Positions 13,801 through 27,874 of a stretch of DNA of 64,000 nt are shown in pieces. Under the pieces are notes generated by a model, which worked only from the letters and a program-made list of their open reading frames with translations, was not told the origin of the DNA and made no database searches. How positions within the stretch are numbered: position 1 is the first letter of the stretch; each line of letters starts with the position of its first letter. This stretch comes from Moringa oleifera (Eukaryota; Streptophyta; Magnoliopsida; Brassicales; Moringaceae), in contig JAJFZO010000866.1 of assembly GCA_021397835.1 (NCBI GenBank), forward strand, positions 7,501 through 71,500, written 5' to 3'. The position numbers were made by a program, and so were the translations under genes.

Positions 13801-16800
13801 TCTTGTGTAAATTAAAATAATAAAAATAAAGTAAGTGAAAGGTAATCATTTTCAAAATTTGATGTAAATCGAAGGTAATAATAAGGTCAATGTTCCCAAA
13901 AAATAGTAAAGAGCGTTTAATATTCAATTATCTTATAATACTGCAAATAAAAGATAATAATAATAATGCCAATATAATGTGATTAGATTAATTAAAAAAA
14001 GATGATATCACTTTTATTGTTACATTATACTCTTATAAAGTAATAATATGGTCACTTATCCAAAAATAAAAACTTAAAAACGACTGAACAAGAGGTTGTA
14101 ATAAAGCCCATGGAGATTCAAAAATATCTATTTAATGATGGCTAACAAAAGGGGATCTTCTTGTATAAATTAAAATTTTAATGATAAGAAAGTAGATAGA
14201 AAGTAATCATTTTTAAAATTTGATGTAAATTGAAAGTAATAATAAGGTCAATTTTTTAAAAAATAGTTAAATAAATTTAATTTTTCGTTATCTCAAGAAT
14301 ATACAAACAAAAGGTGATAATAAATTTGATACAATGTCATAAGGTCAATTGAATTAAATTTTACAAACAAATAATAACCCTTTATCATTACATTATACTT
14401 CTATAAAGTAATAATACGATCAAATATCAAAAAATATAAATTTAATGCAATCTAAGTTTTTGTAGTTTCAAATGACTGAAGTAAAGAAAAGGTATTAATA
14501 AGGTCTATGGGCATTCAAGAAAATCTTTTTAATGAAAGCTAAAGAAAGATTATATAAATTGTACTAATAAGGATTCTAAAGTAGGTAAAAGGTAACCATT
14601 TTCAAAGTTTGTTGTGAAGGGAAGGTAATAATAAGGTTATTGTTTTTAAAAATAGTTAATGAAATTTCATCTTTCATTATCTTTAAAAAAAGACACAAAA
14701 AAAAGTAGTAATATGGTCAACAAGGTGCCATAAAGGTCAATTGATTTAATTTATCCAAAAAATAATAATAACTCTTGATTAATGCATTATAATTCTAGAA
14801 AGCAACAATAAGGTTAATTATAAAAAAATATTGCCTTAATAAAATCTAACATTTTTCATTTTCATTTTAAATGACTGAAATAGGACAAAGATATTAATAT
14901 AGCCTAGGAGAATTCAAAAAACTTTGTTTTTTAATGATAATTAACAACAGATGATTCCATCATGTAAATTAAAATAATAATATAGTGATTAGAAAGTAAT
15001 CATTTTAAAATTTTTATTTATATCAATGTTTCAAAAAAATAGTTAATAAAATTTAATCTTTAATTATCTCACAAAATAAGAACACTTGATTGTTACATTA
15101 TATTTTTATAATGTTAATTTTCCTCAAAAACAAATATTTAAAAGAATTTAATTTTAGATTATCTTCAAAGAAACAAAAACAAAAGGTACTAATATGGTCT
15201 ACATGATATGATAAGGTCAACTAAATTAAATAGTAAAAAAATAATAACTGTTGACTAGTATATTTTAATTATATAAGGTAATAAAAAGGTTAATTATCAA
15301 AAAAATTTAACTTAATGAAATCTTTTTTTTATTTCAATGATTGAAATATAGAAAATGTATTAATAAAACTCTTGGGCATCCAGAAAATCAACTTTTTAGT
15401 GATAGTTGAAGAAAGATGATTTCCTTGTGTAAATTAAAATAATAATAATAATAATGTGGTAGAAGGTAATTGTTTTTAAAATTTGAAGTAAATCAAATGT
15501 AATAATAAGGTCAATGTTTCAAAAGAAACAATTAAAAAATTTTAATCTTTAATTATCTTAAAAAATTATAAATAAAAGATAATAATAATGTCAATATAAT
15601 GTGATTGGATCGACTAAAAAAATAAAAAAATAACACTTTATTGTTACATTTTACTTCTGTATAGTTATTTTTTCAAAAAAAATAGTTAATAAAATTTAAT
15701 TTTACATTATCTTTAAAGAAACACAAACAAAAAGTAGTAATAAAGTCAACATTGAGCGGTAAGATCAATTGAATTAAGATATATAAAAAAATAATTGTTG
15801 ACTAATATATTATAATTCTATAAGGTCATATTAAGGTTAATTATCAAACACTGTTGACTTAATGAAATCTATTTTTTAAAAAAAAAAATCAAATGAGTGA
15901 AGTAGAGCAAAGGTATTACAAAAGCCCTTGGGTATTCAAAAAAAAAATCTATTTTTTAATGATAGTTAACGAAAGGTGATTTTCTTATTTAAATTAAAAT
16001 AATTATAATAAAGTAAGTAGAATGCGATCATTGTTAAAATTTAATGTAAATCGAAGGTAATAATAAAGTCTCTGTTCTAAAAGAAAATGTTAATAAAATT
16101 TAATCTCTAATTATGTTATAAAACTACAAATAAAAGATAATAACGATGCCAATGTAATGTGATTACATTTACTTAAAAAAGATAATATGACTTTATTGTT
16201 ACATTATATTTCTATAAGGTAATAATAAAGTCTATTATCCAAAAATACAAACTTAATGACATTTTAGTTTGTTAAAATGGCTGAAGAAGTGGTGGTAAAA
16301 AAGCCCATAGGCATTCAAAAATATCTATTTAATGATGGCTAAAGAAAGGTGATCTTTTTGTGTAGATTAAAATTTTAATGATAAAGTAATAATTCGATCA
16401 AATATCTAAAAATATAATTTAATGAAATCTAAGTTTTTTTAGTTTCAAATGACTAAAGTAGAGAAAATGTATTAATAAGGCCTATGGGTATTTAAGAAAA
16501 TCTTTTTAATAAAAGCTAAATAAAGATTGTGTAAATTAAAATAACAATGATACTAAAGTAGGTAAAAGGTAACCATTTTAAAGTTTGATGTAAAGGAAAG
16601 CAATCATAAGGTTATTGTTTTTGAAAAAAATAATTAAAATTTAATCTTTCATTGCATTAAAAAATGCAAACTAAAGATAGTAATAAAGTTAACAAGGTGC
16701 CATAAGGTCAATTAATTTAAATTATTAAAAAATAATAATAACCCTTCATTAATATATTATAACTCTATAAGGTAATAATAAGAGTAATCACAAAAAAAAA

Positions 16801-19800
16801 TGTTGATTTAATAAAATCTAATTTTATTGTTACATTATACTTCTATAATGTTTGTTTTTCAAAAAAAAAATATTTAATAAAAATTAATTTTACATTATCT
16901 TCAAAGAAACACAAACAAAAAATAGTAATAAGGTCAACATGAAGTGATAAGTTCGATTGAATTAAACTATAAGAAGAAAACAACAACTATTGACTAGTAT
17001 AATATGGTTCTATTGGGTAATATTAAGGTTAATTATCAAAAAATGTTGACTTAATGAAATCTATTTTATTTTTAAAAAAATTTCTAATGAGTGAAGTAGA
17101 GCAAGAGTATTAATTAATAAAGCCCTTGAGCATTCAAAAAAAATCAATTTTTTAATGGTAGTTAAAGAAAGGTGATTTTTTTGTGTAAATTAAAATAATA
17201 ATAATAAAGTAGGTATAAGGTAATAATTTTTAAAATTTAATGTAATCAAAGACAATAATAAAGTTCATGTTCCAAAGAATTAGTTAATAAAACTTAATCT
17301 TCAATTATCTTATAAAATTACAATAAAAAGATAATAATAATATCAATATAATGTGATTATATCAACTAAAAAAAAGATAATATCACTTTATTGTTATATT
17401 ATATTTCTATAAGGTAATAATATAGTCAATTATCCAAAACATATTGACTTAATAAAATTTAAGTTTGTTAAAATAACTGAAGCAGAGTTAGTCATAAAGC
17501 CCATTGGCATTCAAAAATATCTATTTAATGATGGCTAACAAAAAGCAATTTTCTTGTGTAAATTAAAATTTTAATGATAATAAAGTAGATAGAATGTAGT
17601 CATTTTTAAGATTTGACGTAAATTAATAGTAATAATAAGGTTAATTTTTCAAAAAATAGATAAATAAATTTAATCTTTCATTATCTTAAAAAAATACAAA
17701 TAGAAGGTGATAATAAATTTGATATATGGTCATAAGGTCAATTGAATTAAATTTTACAAAAAAATAATAAACCTTTATCATTACGTTATACTTTTATAAA
17801 GTATTAACACGATCAAATATCCAAAAATATAATAAAATCTAAGTTTTTTTAGTTTCAAATGACTAAAGTAGAGAAAATGTATTAATAAAGCCTATGCGCA
17901 TTGAAGAAAATCTTTTTAACGAAAGCTAAAGAAATATTGTGTAAGTTAAAATAATAATGATACTAAAATAGGTAGAAGGTAACCATTTTTAAAAGTTTGA
18001 TATGAAGGGAAGGTAATAATAAGGTTATTGGTTTAAAAAAAAAAACTAGTTAATAAAATTTTAGTTTTCATTATCTTAAAAACAAAATAAAATACAAACA
18101 AAAGGTAGTAATAAGGTCATTAAAGATGCCATAAGGTCAACTGATTTAAATTATCAAAAAGACAATAATAACTCTTGATTAATACATTATGCTTCTATAA
18201 GATAATAATAAGGTTAATTATAAAAAAAATATTGTACTAATAAAATCAAACTTTTTTTTTCATTTCAAATGACTAAAATAGAGCAAAGGTATTAATAATG
18301 CCTATGAGAATTCAATAAAAATATGTTTTTCTAATGATTGTTAAAAATAGATGATTTGTTTGTGTAAATTAAAATAATAATAATATAGTAGGTAGAAGGT
18401 AATCATTTTAAAATTTTGATTTAAATCAAAGGTAATAATAAGTATAATGTTCCAAAAAATAGTTAATAAAATTTAATATTTAATTATCTCATAAAATTAT
18501 AAATAAAAATTAGTAATAATGTCAATATAATGTGATCAAATCAAGTGATAAAAACAATAACACTTTATTGTTACATTACGCTTTTATAAGGTTAATTTTT
18601 TTAAAAAATAGTTAACAAAATTTAATTTTGCATTATCTTTAAAAAAACACAAATAAAAGGTTGTAATAAGGTCAACATGATGTCATAAATTAATTTAAAT
18701 TACTTAAAAAATAACTATCGACTAGTATATAATAATTCTATAAGGTTTTTTATCAAAAAAATGTTGAGTTAATGAAATCTCTTTTTTTTTTTCCTAATTT
18801 CAAATGATTGAAGTAAAGCAAAAGGGATCAATAAAGTCCTTAAGCATTTAGAAAAATTAGTTTTTTAATGATAGTTAAATAAAAATGATTTTCTTGTGTA
18901 AATTAAAATAATAATAGTAAAGTGGGTGTAAGGTAATTCTTTTTTAAATTTGATGGAAGTCAAAGGTTATAATAAAATCAATGTTTCAAAAGAAGTAGTT
19001 AATAAATTTTAATCTTTAATTATCTTTAAAAATTATAAATAGAAGGCAATAATAATGTCAATATAATGTAATTGGATCATGAAAAAAATTGATAACACTT
19101 TATTGTTACATTATACTTTTACAAGTTAATTTTTCAAAAAATAGTTAACAAAATTTAATTTTGCATTATCTTCAAAGAAACACAAACAAATTGTAGTAAT
19201 AAGGTCAACATGGAGTGATAAAGTCAATTGAATTAAACTAAAAAAAATAATTGTTAACTAGTATATTATTATTTTATTAGGTAATAATAAGGTTAATTAT
19301 CAAAAAATGTTGACTTAATAAAATCTATTTTTCTAATTTCAAATGATTGAAGTGGAGCAAAGATATTAATAAAGCCCTTGGGCATGCAAAAAAATTAGTT
19401 TTTTAATGGTACTTAAAGAAATGTGATTTCGTTGTGTAAATTAAAATGATAGTAATAAAGTAGGTTAAAGGTAATAATTTTTAAATTTTGATGTATATAG
19501 AAGGTGATAATAAGGTCAATATTCCAAAAAAGATATTCATCATATCAATGTGATGCGATTAGATCAATTGAAAAAAATGATAACACTTTATTGTTACATT
19601 ATACTTCTATAAGGTGGTAATAGGGTCAATTATCAAAAAATATTGACTTAATGAAATTTAAGTTGGTTAAAATGATTGAAAAAGAGGTTGTATTAAAGCC
19701 CATGGCATTCAAAAATATATATTTAATGATGGCTAACGAAAGATAATCTTTTCATGTCAATTAAAATTTTAATGATAATAAAGTACATAGAAGGTAATCA

Positions 19801-22750
19801 TTCTTAAAATTTGATGTAGATTGAACATAATAATAAGGTCAATTTTTCAAAAATAGTTAAATAAATTTGATTTTTCATTATCTAAAGAAAATAAAAAAAA
19901 TGTGATAATAATGTCAATATAATGTCATGAGGTCAATTTAAATAAATTTTACAAAAAATAATAACCTTTTATGATTATATTACACTTCTATAAAGTAATG
20001 ATATGGTCAATTTTCAAAAAATATAAGCTTAATGAATTCTAAATTTTTTTAGTTTCAAATGATTGAAGTAGAGAAATGAATTAGTAAGGCCTATGTGCAT
20101 TCAAGAAAATCTTTTTAATGATAGCTAAAGAAAGGTTATGTAAATTAAAATAATAATGGTATTAAAGTAGGCAAAAGGTAATCATGTTTAAAGTTTGATG
20201 TAAAGATAAGGCAATAAGGTCACTATTTTAAACAAATAGTTAATAAAATTTAATCTTGCATTATTTTAAGAAAATACAAAAAAATAATAATAAGGTCAAT
20301 GGGGTTATTATTTTTCAAAAAAAATTGCTAATAAAATTTAATTTTGTATTTAAAAAAAAAACAAATGAAAGATAGCAATAAGGTCAATATTGTGTGATAA
20401 GGTCAATTAAATTATTAAAAAAATAACAATTCATTAGTATGTCATAATTCTATAAGATAATATAAGGTTAATTATCAAAAAATATTGACTTAATGAAATC
20501 TTTTCTTTTTCATTTGAAAGGATTGAAGTAGAGTGAAGGCATTAAAAAAGACCTTGGACATTCAGAAAAATTAGTTTTTTCATAATAGTTAAAGAAAAAT
20601 GATTTGTTTGTGTAAATTAAAATAAAATTTAATAATAATGTCAATATAATGAGATTAGCTCAACTAAAAAATAAAAATAAAAATAATAACATTATTGTCA
20701 CATTATACTTCTATAAGTTTAATTTTCTAAAAAATATATTTAATAAAATTTAATTTTACATTATCTTAAAAGGAATATAAACAAAAGGTAGTAACAAGGT
20801 TAACAAGAAGTGATAAGGCTAATTGAATTAAATTATAAAAAATAATTATTGACTAGTTTATTATAATTCTATAAGATAATAATTATTATTATCAAAAAAA
20901 TATGACTTAATTAAATTATTTTTTCTCATTTCAAATGACTGAAGTAAAGTAAAGGTATTAATAAAGCACTTAGGCATTAGAGCAATCGATTTTTTAATGA
21001 TAGTTAAAGAAAGATAATTTTCTTGTGTAAATTAAAATAATAATAATAAAATAGGTAAAAGGTAATCATTTTTGAAATGTGATGTAAATCGAACGTAATA
21101 ATAAGTCAATATTCCAAAATAAATAGCTAATAAAATTTAATCTTCAATTATCTTATGTAATTGCAAATAAAAGATAATAATAATGTCAATATAATGTGAT
21201 TAGATCAAAAAAAAATTAGCAATAAAGCCCATTGGAATCAAAAATATCTATGTAATGATCGCTAATGAAAAGTGATGTATAAATTAAAATTTTGATGATA
21301 CTAAAATAGATAGAAAGTAATCATTTTTAAAATTTTAATGTAAATTAAAGGCAATGATAAGGCTAATTTTCTAAAAAATAGTTACATAAATTTAATCTTT
21401 CATTATCTGAAGAAAATACAAACAAAAGGTGTCATAACTTTCTGTCATTACATTATAATTCTATAAAGTAATAATAGAGTCAATTATCCAAAAATATAAA
21501 CCTAATGAAATCTATTTTTTTTTTATTTCAAATGACTGAAGTAGATAAATGGTATTAATAAGGCCTATGGGCATTCAAGAAAATCTTTTTAATGATAGCT
21601 TAAAAAAGGTTCTGTAAACTAAAATATTAATGATACCAAAATAAGTAAAAGCGTTTTCAAAGTTTGATGTAAAGGGAAGGCAATGATAAGGTCATTGTTT
21701 AAAAATATATATAGTCAATAAAATTTAACCTTTTAACATCTTTAAAAAAAAAAACACAAACTAAAGGCAATAATAAGGTCAACAAGATGTCACAAAGTCA
21801 ATTGATTTAAATTATAAAAAATACAGCAATAACTCTAGATTTATACATTATAATTTTATAAGGTAATAAGGTTAATTATCAAAAAATGTTGACTTAAATT
21901 TAATTTTAGAAGGCAATAATAGGATTAACTTCTTTTTTCATTTTAGATGACTAAAATAAAGTAAAAGGCATGTATTAAAAATAAATATGTTTTTTTAATG
22001 ATAGTTAAAAATAGATGATTTCCTTATGCAAATTAAAATAATAATAATATAGTAGGCAAAAGGTAACTATTTTAAAATTTTGATTTAAATTAAAGGTAAT
22101 AATATAGTCAATAATTTAAAAAATAGTTAATAAAATTCAATCCTTAATTATCTCATAATATTATAAGTAAAAGTTAATAATATGTCAATATAATGTGATT
22201 AGATTAACTTAAAAAAATCATAACACTTTGTTGTTACATTAAACTTCTATAAGGTTAAGTGTCTAAAAAAAACTAGTTAATAAAATTTAATTTTATAATA
22301 TTTAAAAAACACATATTAAAAGTAGTAATACGATCAACAAGGTGTGATAAGATCAATTGAATTCAATTATAAAAAATAATTATTAATTGATATATTATAA
22401 TTATATAAGGTAATAATAAGGTTAATTATCAAAAAATGTTGACCGAATGAAATCTTTTTTTTTTCATTTCAAATGACTGAAGTAAAGAAAAAGTATTAAT
22501 AGAGCCCTTGGGCATTCAAAAAAAGTTTTTTTTTTTAATGATAATTAAAAAAATGATTTTTTGGTGTAAAGTAAAATAATAATAATAAAGAAAGCAAAAG
22601 ATAATTATTTTTAAAATTTCATGTGAATCAAAGGTAATAATAAGGTTAATATTCTAAAAGAAATACTTAATAAAATTTAATCTTCAATTATCTTATAAAA
22701 TTGCCAACAAAATGTAATAATAATGTCAATATACGTGATTAGATCAACTA

Positions 22751-22783
<33 letters not shown>

Positions 22784-25700
22784 AATAAAGCCCATTGGCA
22801 ATCAAAAATATCTATTTAATGATAGCTAATGAAAAGTGATCTTCTTGTATAAATTAAAATTTAATGATAATAAAGTAGATAGAAAGTAATCGTTTTTAAA
22901 TTTTGATGTAAAATGAAAACTAAAGATAAGGTCAATTTTTTAAAAAATAGCTAATAAATTTAATTTTTTGTTATCTAAAGAAAATACAAACAAAAGATGA
23001 TAAAAAGTTCAATATAATGTCATAAGGTCAATCGAATTAAATTTTACAATAAATAATAACCCTTTAACATTATATTATACTTCTGCAAAGCAATAATAAG
23101 GCCATTAATCCAAAAATATAAACTTAATAAAAAAAATTTTCTTTTTTTTTAGTTTCAAATGACTAAAGGAGAGAAAATGTATTGATAAGGGCTATGGGCA
23201 TTCAAGAAAATCTTTTAAAATATAGCTAAAGAAAGGTTATGTAAACTAAAATAATAATGTACTAAAGTAAGTAGAAGGTAATTGTTTTCAAAATTTGATG
23301 TAAAGGGAAGGCAATAATAAGGTCATTGTTTTATATTTAAAAAAAAGTCAATAAAATTTTATCTTTCAATATCTTAAGAAAAAATGCAAAAAAAAAAAGG
23401 TAACAAGGTCAATAAGATATCACAAGGTCAATCGATTTAAATTATCAAAAAAATAGTAATAACTCTTAATTAATATATCATTATTTTATAAGATAATAAT
23501 AAGGTTAATTATCAAAAAATGTTAACTGAATGAAATCTAACTTTTTTTGATTTCATATGATTGAAATAGAGCAAAGTATTAATGATGTCTATAGTCATAA
23601 AAAAACTTATTTTAATGACAGTTAAAGAAATATGATTTCTTTGTGTAAATTAAATTAATAATAATAAAGTAAGCATCAGGTAATCATTTTAAAATTTTGA
23701 TGTAAGTAATGAGTTTAATTTTTCAAAAAAAAAAATTTTTAGAAACTTAATCTTTTATTTTTATAAAATTACAAATAAAAGGTAATAATAATTTCAAAAT
23801 AATGTGTTTAAATTAATTGAATTAATTTTGTATTTTCAAAAAATTATTAATAAAATTTAATTTTACATTTAAAAAAAACACAAATAAAAGGTAGTAAGAA
23901 GGTCTACATTGTGTGATAAGGTCCATTGACCTAAATTATATAAAAAATAATGTTTTAATATATCATAATTCCATAAGGTAATAAAAAGGTTAATTACCAA
24001 AAAATGTTGACTCAATTAAATTTTCCTCTTTTTTTTTTCATTTCAAATGCCTGAAGTAAAGCAAAGGTATTACTAAGAACCTTGAAAATTTACAAAAATT
24101 ATTTTTTAATAATAGTTAAAGAAAGACGATTTGCTTGTGTAAAATAAAATAATAATAATAATAATAAATGAGGTAAAAGGTAATCATTTTAAAAATTTAA
24201 TGTGATTGAAAGGTAATAATAATGTCAATGTTCCAAAAGAGATAGTTAACAAAATTTAATCTTTAATTATCTTACAAAATTAAAAATAAAAATTAATAAT
24301 AATGTCAATATCATGTGATTAGATCAACTAAAAAAATAAAAATAATAACTCTTTATTATTACATTATACTTGTATAACATTAATTTTTCAATAAAATAGT
24401 TAATAAAATTTAATTTTACATTACCTTAAAAGAAACACAAACAAAAAGTAGTAATAAAGTCAATAAGGAATGATAAGATCAACTAAATTAAAATTATAAA
24501 AAATAATAATAATTGTTGACTAGTACTTTATAATCTTAAAGGTAATAATAAGGTTAATTATCAAAAAATATTGACTTAATCAAAATATTTTTTTAATTTA
24601 TTTCAAATGACTTAAGTAGAATAAAGGTATTAATAAAGCACTTAGATCTTCAAAAAATCAATTTTTAATGATATTTAAAGAAAGATGGTTTTCTTGTCTA
24701 AATTAAAATAATAATAATCAAGTAGGTAAAAGGTAATCATTTTTAAAATTGATGTGAATCGAAGGTAATAATAAGGTCAATGTCTAAAAGAAATAGCTAA
24801 TATAATGTAATCTTCAATTATCTTATAAATTTGCCAATAAAAGGTAATAATAATGTTAATATAATGTGATTAGATCAACCAAAAAAAAAAGATAAGAAGA
24901 GGTAGTAATAAAGCCCATTGGTAATTAAAAATATCTATTTAACAATGGCTAACAAAATGTGATCTTTTTGTGTAAATTAAAATTTGGATGATAATGAAGT
25001 AGATAAAAAGTAATCATTTTTAAAATTTGATGTAAATTGAAGGTAATGATAAGGCTAATTTTCTAAAAAAATAATTAAATAAATTTAATCTTTCATTGTT
25101 TGAAGAAAATACAAACAAAAGGTAATAATAAGTTCGATATAATGTTATAAGGTCAATTAAATTAAATTTTACAATAAATAATAACCCTTTATCATTACAT
25201 TATACTTTTATAAAGTAATAATAGGGTTAATTATTCAAAAATATAAACTTAATGAAATCTTTTTTTTATTTCAAATGATTAAAGTAGAGAAAATGTATCA
25301 ATATGGCCTATTGACATTCAAGAAAATCTTTTTAATGATAGTTAAAGAAAGATTGTGTAAATTAAAATAATAATACTATTAATGTAGGTAAAAAGTAATC
25401 ATTTTCAAAGTTTGATGTAAAGGAAAAGTAATGATGAGGTCATTGTTTTGAAAAAAAATAAATTAATAAAATTTAACCTTTCAATAGCTTAAAAACACAC
25501 ACACATAAAAATTAAAGATCATAATAAGGTCAACAAGGTACCACAAGGTCAAATGATTTAAATTACAATTAAAAAAAAACAATAACTCTAGGTTTATATA
25601 TTATAATTTTATAAGGTAATAATAAGATTAATTTCTTTTTTCATTTTAGATGACTAAAGTAGAACAAAAGGCACGTATTAATAAAGTCTATGAGAATTGA

Positions 25701-27870
25701 AAACAAATCTATTTTTTAATGATAGTTAAAAAAAGATGATTTTCTTGCGTAAATTAAAACAATAATAACATGGTAGGTAGAAGGTAATCATTTTAAAATT
25801 TTCATTTAAATCGAAGGTTAAAGTTAAAGTTTCAAAATAAATAGTTGATAAAATTCATTCCTTACTTATCTTATAAAATTGCAAATAAAAGGTAATAATA
25901 ATATCAATATACTTTGATTAAACCAACTAAAAAAGAAAAAACACTTTATTGTTACATTAAACTTCCATAAGGTTAATTTTCTAAAAAAATAGTTAATAAA
26001 ATTTAATTTTATAATATCTTAAAAAAATACAAACAAAAAGTAGTAATATGGTCAATTGAATTAAATTATGAAAAAAATAATTATTGATTGGTATATCATA
26101 GTTCTATAAGGTAATAATAAGATTAATTATCAAAAAATGTTAACTGAATGAAATCTTCTTTTTTTTTTTCATTTTCAATGACTGAAGTAGAGCAAAGGTA
26201 TTAATAGAGCCCATGGCAATTCATAAAAATTAGTTTGTTAATGATAGTTAAAGATTTTCTAGTGTAAATTAAAATAATAATAATAAAGTAGACAGAAGGT
26301 AATCATTTTTAAAATTTGATGTATATTGAAGGTATTAATAAGGTCAATATGCCAAAAGAAATAGTTAATAAAATTTAATTTTCAATTATCTTATAAATTT
26401 ACAAATAATAGGTAGTAATGTCATTATAATGTGATTAGATCAACTAAAAAAAAACATATAGGTGGTAATAAAGCCTATTGGCAATCAAAAAATGTCTATT
26501 TAATGATAGTTAACCAAAGGTGATCTTCTTTTGTAAATTAAAATTTTAATAATAACAAAGTAGATAAAAAGTAATGATTTTTAAAATTTGATGTAAATGA
26601 AAAGTAATGATAAGCTCAATTTTTCAAAAAACAGCTAATAAATTTAATCTTTCATTGTCTAAAGAAAATACAAACAAAAGTTGATAATAAGTTCAATATA
26701 ATGTCATAAGGTCAATCGAATTAAATTTACAAATAAATAATAACCTTTTATCATCATATTATACTTATGTAAAGTAATAATAAGGTCAATTATCCAAAAA
26801 TATAAACTTAATGAAATCTGTTTTTTTAGTTTCAAATGACTAAAGTAGAGCAAAAGTATTAATAAGGCCTATGGGCATCAAGAAAATCTTTGAAAGATAA
26901 CTAAAATAGGTAGAAGATAATTGTTTTCAAAGTTTGATGTAAAAAGAAGGCAATAATAAGGTTATTGTTTTTAAAAAAAAAATCGTTTATAAAAATTTAA
27001 TCATTCGATTTCTCATCAAAAGAAAAAACATAAATGAAAGGTAGTAATAAGATCAACAATGTATCACAAAGTCAATTGATTTAAATTATCAAAAAAGAAA
27101 GCAGTAACTCTTGATTAATGCTTTTTACTTTCGTAAGGTAATAATAAGGTTAATTATTACAAAATGTTATCTTAATGAAATCTATTTTTTTAATTTCATA
27201 TGATTGAAATAGTGCAAAGGGATTAATGAAGCCCATGGGCATTGAAAATATGAATTTTAATGACTATTAAAGATATGTGATTTCTTTGTGTAAATTAAAA
27301 TAATAATAACAATAGGTAAACGTTAATCATTTTTAAAATTTACTGTAAGTAATGAGTTTAATTTTCCAAAAAAATAATTAATAAAACTTAATCTTTAATT
27401 TTTACGAAATCATAAATAATTGTAATAATAATGTTAAAATAATGTGTTTAGATCAATTGAATTAAATTTTACAAAAAATAATAACCTTTCATTATTGTAT
27501 TATAAGTAATAATAAGTCAATTGAAAGGTAGTAACAAGGTCAATATTGTGTGATAAGGTCAATTGAATTAAATTATGAAAAAATAATAACAGTTGATTAG
27601 CATATTATAATTATATAATGTAATAATAAGGTTAATTATCAAAAAATATTAACCTAATGAAATTTTTTTCTTTCATTTGAAATGACTGAAATAGAGTAAA
27701 TGTATTAATAAAAACCATAGGCATTCAGAAAAATTAATTTTTTAAAAAATAATTAAAGAAACGTGATTTGCTTATGTAAAACAAAATAATAACAACAAGG
27801 CCAATAAAAGTTAATCATTTAAAATTTGATGTCAATAGAAGGTAATAATAACGCCAATAGTTAAAAAAAT
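1866..27870 (+). repeat. Main AT-rich satellite array, forward orientation, mixed ~385/~550-bp units
   Basis: About 26 kb of diverged tandem units, roughly 60 by spacing. The landmark CAAATGACTGAAGTAGAG recurs near 2,100, 2,485, 2,870, 3,240, 4,320, 4,870, 5,255, 5,640, 6,500, 7,040 and onward. Spacing is usually about 385 or about 550 bp. Other fixed landmarks are 'catgggcattcaa', 'gtgtaaattaaaataataa', 'gtgattagatcaac' and 'tttattgttacattatac'. The long units carry an extra module of about 165 bp that includes the 'acacaaacaaaaagtagt' and 'gaattaaattat' stretches. Each unit carries three clear copies and one or two weak copies of a GGTAATAATAAGGTCAAT-like box. No reading frame of note occurs anywhere in it. 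No match to a named satellite is claimed. Confidence 0.85.
22750..22777. repeat. (AT)n microsatellite inside the satellite array
   Basis: Perfect AT dinucleotide run of about 28 bp. It replaces the usual 'gaaaaaaataat' stretch that follows 'gatcaacta' in neighbouring units, so it is a local expansion inside one monomer. Confidence 0.85.
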
Positions 27871-27874
27871 TTAA

